This document shows positions 33,518 through 40,091 of a stretch of 64,000 nt of DNA, one piece after another. How positions within the stretch are numbered: position 1 is the first letter of the stretch; each line of letters starts with the position of its first letter. This DNA comes from Massilia rubra (GTDB lineage: Bacteria; Pseudomonadota; Gammaproteobacteria; Burkholderiales; Burkholderiaceae_D): NCBI RefSeq assembly GCF_011682065.1, contig NZ_VUYU01000002.1, forward strand, positions 473,553 to 537,552. The letters are read 5' to 3'. The position numbers were made by a program, and so were the translations under genes. The notes below the pieces were generated by a model. The model saw only the letters and a program-made list of their open reading frames with translations. It was not told the DNA's origin and made no database searches.

Positions 33518-34495
33518 ATGGCCATTATCGACAGGGTGAAGTGGGACGGCAGCCCGAGCCAGTTGGCATGGAAGTACCCCTCGCAGGAGTTGTCGACCGG
33601 GACGCAGCTGATCGTCAACGAGTCGCAAGTGGCCTTCGTGGTGCGCGACGGCGTGTACGAAGGGCCTTTCGGGGCCGGCCGCCACACGCTTTCGACCAGC
33701 AACCTGCCCTTGCTGCGCAAGCTGGTGGGCTTGCCGTTCGGCGGCCAGTCGCCGTTTTCGGCCGAAGTCTGGTTCGTCAACCTGGCCAGCACGCTCGATG
33801 TGCGTTGGGGTACGCCCGATCCGATCCAGCTGCAGGATCCCAAATTCGGCATCATGGTGCCGGTGCGCGCGTTCGGGCAGTACGGCATCCGGATCGACGA
33901 TCCCAAACTGTTCCTGATGTCGCTGGTGGGCACCGCGCGCAGCATGGACGCCGCCACCCTGGCCGAGTACTTCCGCGCCATGAACACCACCCGCATCAAA
34001 ACGGCGATTGCCGGCGCGGTTGGCGAGAGCGGCGTCTCGGTGCTGGAAATCTCGACCCGGCTCGATGCGCTCTCGAACACGCTCAAGGGCGCGCTGGCGC
34101 CTGACATGGCCCTCTACGGCGTGGCGCTGACCCAATTTCACATCGAATCGATCAACGTGCCCGAGGCCGATCCCGCCGTGCAAACGCTCAAGGCGGCGCT
34201 GGCGCGGCGCGCCGAAATGAACATCGTCGGCTTCGACTACCAGCAGGAGCGCCGTTTCGACGTGCTGCAGACCGCCGCCGGCAATCAGGGCAGCGCAGGC
34301 ACGGTGCTGGGCGCCGGCATGGGCCTGGCCCTGGGCGGCGCGCTTGGCGCGAGCATCGGCCAGATGAGCGAGACCATCGCACCCGCCGCCCACGGCGAGC
34401 GCATTGCCCTGCTGCGCGACCTGGCGGCGCTGCGCGAACAAAACATCCTGACCGACGCCGAATTCGACGCCGAGAAAAAACGCATCCTGGCTTGA
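33518..34495 (+). CDS. SPFH-domain protein with C-terminal SHOCT motif
   Basis: 325 residues, ATG with AAGGAG upstream. The SPFH/virion-core-like domain covers about residues 15-230 (SQVAFVVRDGVYEGPFGAGRHTLST is its start). A glycine/alanine-rich linker (about 255-290) follows. The last 30 residues (IALLRDLAALREQNILTDAEFDAEKKRIL) are a SHOCT oligomerisation motif. There is no N-terminal membrane helix, so membrane association would need partners. The family often sits with zinc-ribbon proteins, as here. Confidence 0.85.
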   Translation: MAIIDRVKWDGSPSQLAWKYPSQELSTGTQLIVNESQVAFVVRDGVYEGPFGAGRHTLSTSNLPLLRKLVGLPFGGQSPFSAEVWFVNLASTLDVRWGTPDPIQLQDPKFGIMVPVRAFGQYGIRIDDPKLFLMSLVGTARSMDAATLAEYFRAMNTTRIKTAIAGAVGESGVSVLEISTRLDALSNTLKGALAPDMALYGVALTQFHIESINVPEADPAVQTLKAALARRAEMNIVGFDYQQERRFDVLQTAAGNQGSAGTVLGAGMGLALGGALGASIGQMSETIAPAAHGERIALLRDLAALREQNILTDAEFDAEKKRILA

Positions 34496-34502
34496 TTCCC
34501 AC

Positions 34503-35465
34503 ATGACGCCGCTCACCCTCCTTTGCCCCCAGTGCGGCAGCCCCTTGCCCCGGCAGGCGCTGTGGCGCATCGTCACCTGCACTTACTGCGGGGCGGACGT
34601 GACGCACAGCGAAGAGCTGGTGCACGCCGCCGATTTTCATGCGGCATACCTTCGCTCGCGCGCCGGCGACGCGGCCGCCGATATTGCCTGCGGCGGGCAG
34701 CACTACAACACCATCGCCCACCTGGGTGCCGGCGGCAGCGCAAGCGTGGCGCTGGCCAATCGCAGCGGCGCCGTGCCACAGCGCGTGGTGCTGAAAATCG
34801 CCCACGCCGGCGCCCCGGCCGGCCAACTGGCGCGCGAAAAGGCCATCCTCGACCAGTTACAGGCCGACGACCTGCCCGGCGCGGCCTACTTTACCCAGCG
34901 CCTGCCGCAAGCGGTCGCCGTGGGCAGCAGCGCCAGCGCGGACGGCCAACAGCGCGACGTGCTGGTGCTGCGCCACCCCACCGGTTTCTGGGGCAGCCTG
35001 GCCGACGTGCGACTGGCCTACGGGCGCGCGATCGACGCGCGCCATGCGGTGTGGATGTGGCGCCGCGTGCTGGAAGTGCTGGCCTACGTTCACGCCGGCG
35101 GCTGGAGCCATGGCCGGCTCTCGCCCGAGCACCTGCTGGTGCATCCGGCCGACCATGGCGTGTTGATCATCGGCTGGTCCGGCGCAAGCCGCAGGCACGA
35201 TCGCGCCGCCCAGGCGCGCGACCTGGTGCAACTGGCCTGGGCCATGCGGGCGATGTTGTCCGACTGGTTCGACCCTGCGGGCGAGCCGGTTCTTTCAAGC
35301 GCCACGCCGGCCGCGCTGGCGTGGGTGCTGGAACGCGCCAGCCAGGACGCCGCATGGTGCGCGTCACTCGGCGCGGAAGGCATGCGCCGGGCCGTCGGCG
35401 GCGCGGCGAAAGACGCGTTCGGCCCGGCCAGATTCATCGATTTCAGTCCCACCCCGTCCAACTAA
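34503..35465 (+). CDS. Zinc-ribbon protein with pseudokinase domain
   Basis: 320 residues. The N-terminal zinc ribbon has CPQCG and CTYCG (residues 8-30). A protein-kinase-like domain follows (about 65-290): glycine loop LGAGGSASVAL and a VAIK-type lysine in VVLKIA. The catalytic loop reads HGRLSPEHLL where active kinases have HRDLKPEN, and the DFG region is IIGWSG. Both catalytic aspartates are thus missing, so this is most likely a pseudokinase scaffold or nucleotide sensor. It starts 7 bases after the SPFH gene. Confidence 0.78.
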   Translation: MTPLTLLCPQCGSPLPRQALWRIVTCTYCGADVTHSEELVHAADFHAAYLRSRAGDAAADIACGGQHYNTIAHLGAGGSASVALANRSGAVPQRVVLKIAHAGAPAGQLAREKAILDQLQADDLPGAAYFTQRLPQAVAVGSSASADGQQRDVLVLRHPTGFWGSLADVRLAYGRAIDARHAVWMWRRVLEVLAYVHAGGWSHGRLSPEHLLVHPADHGVLIIGWSGASRRHDRAAQARDLVQLAWAMRAMLSDWFDPAGEPVLSSATPAALAWVLERASQDAAWCASLGAEGMRRAVGGAAKDAFGPARFIDFSPTPSN

Positions 35466-35492
35466 ACTAACTAAACCAATAAAGGAACCATC

Positions 35493-36470
35493 ATGGGTCA
35501 AGGTAATTACTCCCACGCTGCGCACGCAGCCCTGGTCGCCGACCGCGCGTCGGCCTCCCGCTCCGAGGTGTTCACCCAGCGCGGATGCCACGCGCTGATG
35601 AACCCCAACGGCCTGAAAATGCGCGAATCGCGCGACAGCGTCGATCATCCCAACTCACTGGGCATCGTGTTCGCGCTCGACGTCACCGGTTCCATGGGCG
35701 ATATTCCGCAAAGCCTGGCCACCAAAGAGCTGCCGACCTTCATGGCGCTGCTGGGCGCGGTCGGCGTGCCCGATCCTCAACTGCTGTTCATGGCCATTGG
35801 CGACGCAACGTCCGATCGTGCGCCGCTGCAGATCGGCCAGTTCGAATCGACTGCGGAACTGATGGACCAGTGGCTCACGTGGAGCTACCTGGAAGGCGGC
35901 GGCGGTGGCAGCGGCGAAGAAAGCTACGAGCTGGCGTTCTATATGGTGGCGCAGCACACCGACATCGATTGCTGGGTCAAGCGGCGCAAAAAGGGCTACC
36001 TGTTCATCACCGGCGACGAGCTGCCTTACCCGGCGGTGTCGCGCCATCAGATCGGCAGCCTGGTGGGCGACACGCTCGACGAGGACGTGCCGATCGCCGA
36101 AGCGATTGCGGCGGCGGCCGAAACGTATCACGTGTTTTTCCTCATTCCCGACCTGGGCCGGCGCGGCCGCTGCGAAAAGCGCTGGCGCGAGCTGCTGGGC
36201 GACCATGTGATCTGCATGGAAGAACCGGGCGACGCCTGCGCGGTGGCCGCCGCCATCGTCGGCCTGACCGAGCGCGCCATTCCCGACATGGATACGCTGG
36301 TGTCCACCCTGTCGGCCAACGCCATCGAGCCGCAGCGCGTGTCGGCCATCGTGCGCGCCCTGCGTCCGTATGCGGACCTGCTCGATCCGGACGCCGCCAG
36401 CCGCGTGCACGTGCCGGCGGCGGGCACGCCGGCAACGCCGTCGGCGTGGTGGAAGCGCATGTTCGCGTAA
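35493..36470 (+). CDS. VWA-domain protein
   Basis: 325 residues, ATG with AAAGGA upstream. The von Willebrand A domain begins at about residue 55 (LGIVFALDVTGSMGD), with the metal-ion-dependent adhesion motif DxTxS. No signal peptide, so it is cytosolic. A positively charged segment (WVKRRKKGYLFITGDE) follows. VWA proteins in bacterial stress operons act as metal-dependent assembly hubs, often with SPFH, kinase or MoxR ATPase partners. The last residues are a proline-rich linker and a basic tail (WWKRMFA). Confidence 0.85.
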   Translation: MGQGNYSHAAHAALVADRASASRSEVFTQRGCHALMNPNGLKMRESRDSVDHPNSLGIVFALDVTGSMGDIPQSLATKELPTFMALLGAVGVPDPQLLFMAIGDATSDRAPLQIGQFESTAELMDQWLTWSYLEGGGGGSGEESYELAFYMVAQHTDIDCWVKRRKKGYLFITGDELPYPAVSRHQIGSLVGDTLDEDVPIAEAIAAAAETYHVFFLIPDLGRRGRCEKRWRELLGDHVICMEEPGDACAVAAAIVGLTERAIPDMDTLVSTLSANAIEPQRVSAIVRALRPYADLLDPDAASRVHVPAAGTPATPSAWWKRMFA

Positions 36471-36478
36471 GGATGCCC

Positions 36479-37867
36479 ATGTCTTCGACCCGTCTGGTGT
36501 CCCTGCTGGGGCTTGGCTTTGGCGATTGCGGCAAGGGCCTGTTTACCGATTACCTGTGCCGTCAATGGGGCGCGCATACGGTGGTGCGCTTCAATGGCGG
36601 CGCCCAGGCCGGCCACAATGTGATGTTGCCCGACGGGCGGCATCACACCTTCGCGCAGTTCGGCGCGGGCAGCTTCGTGCCGGGCACGGTCACCCTGCTC
36701 GCCTTTCCGGTGATCGTGCATCCGACCGCGCTGCTGGTGGAAGACGCCTACCTGCGCCGGGCGGGCGTGAATGACGCCCTGCGCCGCATCCTGATCGATG
36801 GCCGCTGCCGGGTCACCACGCCGTATCACCAGGCTGCGGGGCGCATGCGTGAATTGCAGCGCGGTGCACAGGCGCACGGCAGTTGCGGCGTGGGCGTGGG
36901 CGAGACAGCCGGCCACGGCATCGATCACCCTGAGCAGATTGTCCATTATGCGGACCTGGCGCAGCCGGCGCTGGCAATGGCAAAACTGGAGTTGATGCGG
37001 CGTACGCTGCGCGCGGGTTTTAGCGAGCGGTGCGCGGAGCTAGCCAATCAGGATGCCTATGCGGCCGAATTGTCGGTGCTGGACGATGCAGGCATGGCCG
37101 CGCGCTGGCTGGACCAGGTGGCGCAGCTGACGCGCCAGGCGCCGCCGGCCGCGCGCGCGCAGGTCGCGCAGCGGCTGCACTTGCCGGGCTGCGTGCTGTT
37201 CGAAGGCGCGCAGGGCGTGCTGCTCGACGAATGGCGTGGTTTTCATCCGCATACGACGTGGAGCAGTATCGGCCCGGCGTCGGTGGAAGCGGTGGCGAGC
37301 GACGCCGGCCAGCATGGGCGGATCGAACATCTGGGCATCCTGCGCTCGTACATGACGCGCCATGGAAACGGACCGCTGCCGACGCACGATGCGCGCCTCG
37401 ATCACCTGCCCGAACCGCACAATGCCTCGGGCGGCTGGCAAGGCCGCTTCCGGCGCGGGCACCCCGACGCGCTGTTGCTGCGCTACGCGCTGCAGGTTGC
37501 GGGGCCGCTCGACGGCCTGCTGGTGAGCCACCTCGACGTGTTCGGGCGCGAACCGCATCTGCGCTGGTGCGGCGGGTACGAGGATGGCGATGCGGCCGGG
37601 GACTTGTGCGCGCGCGATCCGGTGTCGGGGCGGATCGAGGCCATCCTGCCCGGTGCGGCGCACGATCTGGCGCACCAGGAGCGGCTGGGTCACCTGCTGG
37701 CGCGCGCCAGGCCGCACTATGCGGGCGAGCCGGTGGCGGATGCGTCAGCGTTCGTGGCGCAGCTCGAGGCGCTGACCGGCTTGCCGGTGCTGTTCGGATC
37801 GCATGGGCCGACGCACGCCACGATGCGGATGTTGAAACCGTTGTCAAAACCGCACCCGATGTTATAA
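36479..37867 (+). CDS. Divergent adenylosuccinate synthetase paralog
   Basis: 462 residues from the ATG at 36479 (AAGGA 6 bases upstream). The PurA fold is recognisable: GFGDCGKGLFTDYL (GDEGKGK P-loop, with the catalytic Asp kept), NGGAQAGHNV (GGNNAGHT, with the catalytic His), FEGAQGVLLDEW and a C-terminal SHGPTHATM in place of the usual GPDR. The Arg-rich IMP loop GTTGRGIGP is replaced by GSCGVGVGE. So chemistry may be PurA-like (GTP plus aspartate onto a nucleotide) with a changed nucleotide partner. As the final gene of the NrtR operon it is unlikely to be the housekeeping enzyme. Confidence 0.8.
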   Translation: MSSTRLVSLLGLGFGDCGKGLFTDYLCRQWGAHTVVRFNGGAQAGHNVMLPDGRHHTFAQFGAGSFVPGTVTLLAFPVIVHPTALLVEDAYLRRAGVNDALRRILIDGRCRVTTPYHQAAGRMRELQRGAQAHGSCGVGVGETAGHGIDHPEQIVHYADLAQPALAMAKLELMRRTLRAGFSERCAELANQDAYAAELSVLDDAGMAARWLDQVAQLTRQAPPAARAQVAQRLHLPGCVLFEGAQGVLLDEWRGFHPHTTWSSIGPASVEAVASDAGQHGRIEHLGILRSYMTRHGNGPLPTHDARLDHLPEPHNASGGWQGRFRRGHPDALLLRYALQVAGPLDGLLVSHLDVFGREPHLRWCGGYEDGDAAGDLCARDPVSGRIEAILPGAAHDLAHQERLGHLLARARPHYAGEPVADASAFVAQLEALTGLPVLFGSHGPTHATMRMLKPLSKPHPML

Positions 37868-37962
37868 AAATATATTCATTTATTGAAAGAAGGTTCTTTT
37901 GCTTGTATTGTTGAAAATACAAACCCGCGGTTTGGGCTAAACCTTCAAGCAAAGGCGCCATC

Positions 37963-38925
37963 TTGTCTACCAACCTACCCGAAGTGAGGCCGGCGTTGTT
38001 TGCCGCTCCAATGATGCGGCTGTGGAGAAGTTTGAAGAGCTGGCGACAATTCTCGGTTGGCCCGGTCGCGCTCTTCTACCGTTTTGGCCGGCGCGTGCCG
38101 GTCTCGAACAACCGCCGCCGCCAGCCGCAGCGCATCAAGGCCGATTGCGCAAGCCCGCTTACGCCGCCGGACAGCGCCCTGTCAATCCATGCCGCCTACG
38201 AGAGCGAACGCGATGCGTCGACCGAAACGGCGCTGATCGTCGGCGTCGGCCCGGGGTATGGTTTCGAACTGGCGCGCCGCTTCGCCGCATCCGGCATGCG
38301 CGTGGCGCTGGCCTCGCGCAACGCCGAGCGGCTCGACGACCTGGTCGATGAACTGAGCGCCGATGGTGGGCAGGTCAACGCCTACGGCTGCGACGCCACC
38401 GACGAACGCTCGGTGGCCGCTTTGCTGGCCACGGTAACGGCGGAACTGGGCGCGCCGCACCTGGTGGTGTACGCGGTGCAGGGTTTTTGCCCGGGCACGG
38501 TGATGGGTACCGAAGTGCCGGCGTTCGAAGAGAGCTGGCGCCAGAACTGCCTGGGCGGCTTTATCGTGGCGCGGGCGGCGGCCCGGATGATGGTGCCGCT
38601 GGGGCGCGGCAGCATCATCCTCACCGGGTCGACCTCGTCGCTGATCGGGCGCGAAGACCACCTCAATCTGGCGGTCGGCAAATTTGGCCTGCGCGCGCTG
38701 GCCCAGGTGCTGGCACGCGAGGTATGGCCCTCGGGGATTCACGTGGCGCACGTGGTGATCGATGCGGACGTCAAGGATTCGGACGTGTTCGAGGCCGGCT
38801 ACACCCAAGCGGAGCCACGCCACCTGGCCGACGCGGTATTCGGCCTGCATCGCCAGCCGCGTACCGCGTGGACCAGTGAAATGGACTTCCGACCATGGAA
38901 CGAGAAGTTCTGGCAGCATTGCTGA
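37963..38925 (+). CDS. SDR-family oxidoreductase, start uncertain
   Basis: The SDR part begins at about codon 90 (TALIVGVGPGYGFELARRFAASGMRVALASRN) and continues to the end. The glycine motif is intact. YAVQG stands for NNAG. The usual catalytic Tyr-x-x-x-Lys is not obvious: the strand after GSTSS reads LNLAVGKFGLRAL, so Tyr is missing. No in-frame ATG lies close to the domain, so either a non-standard start is used or the 5' end was lost. The first 85 codons are low-complexity and probably not family sequence. Confidence 0.6.
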   Translation: MSTNLPEVRPALFAAPMMRLWRSLKSWRQFSVGPVALFYRFGRRVPVSNNRRRQPQRIKADCASPLTPPDSALSIHAAYESERDASTETALIVGVGPGYGFELARRFAASGMRVALASRNAERLDDLVDELSADGGQVNAYGCDATDERSVAALLATVTAELGAPHLVVYAVQGFCPGTVMGTEVPAFEESWRQNCLGGFIVARAAARMMVPLGRGSIILTGSTSSLIGREDHLNLAVGKFGLRALAQVLAREVWPSGIHVAHVVIDADVKDSDVFEAGYTQAEPRHLADAVFGLHRQPRTAWTSEMDFRPWNEKFWQHC

Positions 38926-38970
38926 CCCGAGCAGCCCGGCGCCGGCGCACCCTTGCGGTGCATTCCGTTT

Positions 38971-39010
38971 TATAATGGTCCGGTGCCAACTCGAAACAAA
39001 GCGAAACAAG
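38971..39010 (+). promoter_or_regulatory. Promoter element and AgaR-like repeats
   Basis: TATAAT (38971-38976) is followed by two direct repeats CGAAACAAA / CGAAACAAG ahead of the regulator start. On the complementary strand these read CTTTGTTTCG-type, like sites of DeoR-family AgaR. Autoregulation is likely. Confidence 0.5.
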
Positions 39011-39012
39011 AA

Positions 39013-39831
39013 ATGGAAAATTCCATCGGCGCAGCGCCGGAACGAAACCCAAGCGCCGACAAGGGCCGCCTGCTCGCCGAACGGCGCCGCCAGATCGTGG
39101 AACTGGTCGAAGCGCAGGAGCAGGTCACGGTCGAAGAATTGTCGGCCCGCTTCGGCATATCGGTCGTCACCATCCGCAGCGACCTCAAGGCGCTGGAAGA
39201 CGTCGGCGCCCTGGTGCGCACCCACGGCGGCGCGCTGGTGCAGCGCGATGGCGACGACCTGCCGATCAGCGTCAAGGAAAACCAGCACCACGCCGAGAAG
39301 AAGCGCATCGCCGCCGCCGCCGCGCGCCTGATCGCCGACGGCGACACCATCATCCTCGATTCGGGCACCACCACGGCCGAAATCGCCAAGCTCATTCGCG
39401 GCATGAAGCTCAGCTCCATCAACGTGATCACCAATGCGCTCAATATCGCGGTCCTCCTGGCCAATGTGCAGCACGTGAACCTGATCATGCTGGGCGGGCA
39501 GCTGCGTTCGCGCTCGTATTCGCTGTCCGGACCACAGGCCGAAGCCTCGCTCGAGAACTTGCAGGCGGACCGCCTGTTCCTCGGCGTCGATTGCCTCGAT
39601 CCCGAAATCGGCCTGATGACGCCTTATCTGCTCGAAGCGCAGCTCAATGCGAAGATGATGAAGGTGTCGCGCCACGTGGTGGCGGTGGCCGATTCGTCCA
39701 AACTGATGCGCCGCACGCTGTCGGTGATCGCGCGCGTCGACGAGATCCACATGCTCATCACCGATCGCGGCGCCGACCAGCACGTGGTCGATACCCTGAT
39801 CGAAAAAGGCGTCGAGGTCGTGCTGGCCTAG
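39013..39831 (+). CDS. agaR: DeoR-family regulator, AgaR-like
   Basis: 272 residues from the ATG at 39013. The DeoR helix-turn-helix (RRRQIVELVEAQEQVTVEELSARFGISVVTIRSDL) leads, followed by a sugar-phosphate-sensing domain (ILDSGTTTAEIAKLIRG, GVDCLDPEIGLMT). It stands directly upstream of the TonB receptor and GalNAc operon, and its likely sites occur before both genes. This fits AgaR, which represses GalNAc genes until a sugar phosphate binds. Confidence 0.85.
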   Translation: MENSIGAAPERNPSADKGRLLAERRRQIVELVEAQEQVTVEELSARFGISVVTIRSDLKALEDVGALVRTHGGALVQRDGDDLPISVKENQHHAEKKRIAAAAARLIADGDTIILDSGTTTAEIAKLIRGMKLSSINVITNALNIAVLLANVQHVNLIMLGGQLRSRSYSLSGPQAEASLENLQADRLFLGVDCLDPEIGLMTPYLLEAQLNAKMMKVSRHVVAVADSSKLMRRTLSVIARVDEIHMLITDRGADQHVVDTLIEKGVEVVLA

Positions 39832-39972
39832 GTGCACGCCAAGGCGGACGCCAAGGCGGATGCCTTCCCGCAGCCTTTTCACCCGTTTTTCTCCCCTGCC
39901 GTTCCGACCCGCGCCGCTGCCGGCTGCGCGCGCGTCACGCCCGCCCCTACCCTTCACGCATGAAGACGCCCC

Positions 39973-40036
39973 ACTTTCGCTTTCGCGTTGATCGAAAACG
40001 ACATTACGAAAGTATTAGAAAGTTTCTTGTTCTTTC
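39973..40036 (+). promoter_or_regulatory. Cluster of AgaR-like operator half-sites before the TonB receptor gene
   Basis: CTTTCGCTTTCG (39973-39984), CGAAAG (40007-40012), GAAAG (40018-40022) and CTTTCG (40031-40036) stand in both orientations. CTTTC-type repeats are the known core of AgaR operators. They lie 55-120 bases before the receptor start, where a repressor could block transcription of the long operon. Confidence 0.6.
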
Positions 40037-40091
40037 GAATTGATTGCATTAGTATTGCCTCATCTTTTCTCCACTGCAAAAGGTCAGGCCG

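Noticed and set aside
36479..37867. Possibility that the PurA paralog is a phage-type PurZ making 2-aminoadenine
   Set aside because: PurZ enzymes lose the catalytic Asp of the first motif, whereas GDCGKG keeps it, and no companion phage polymerase or dATP hydrolase is nearby.
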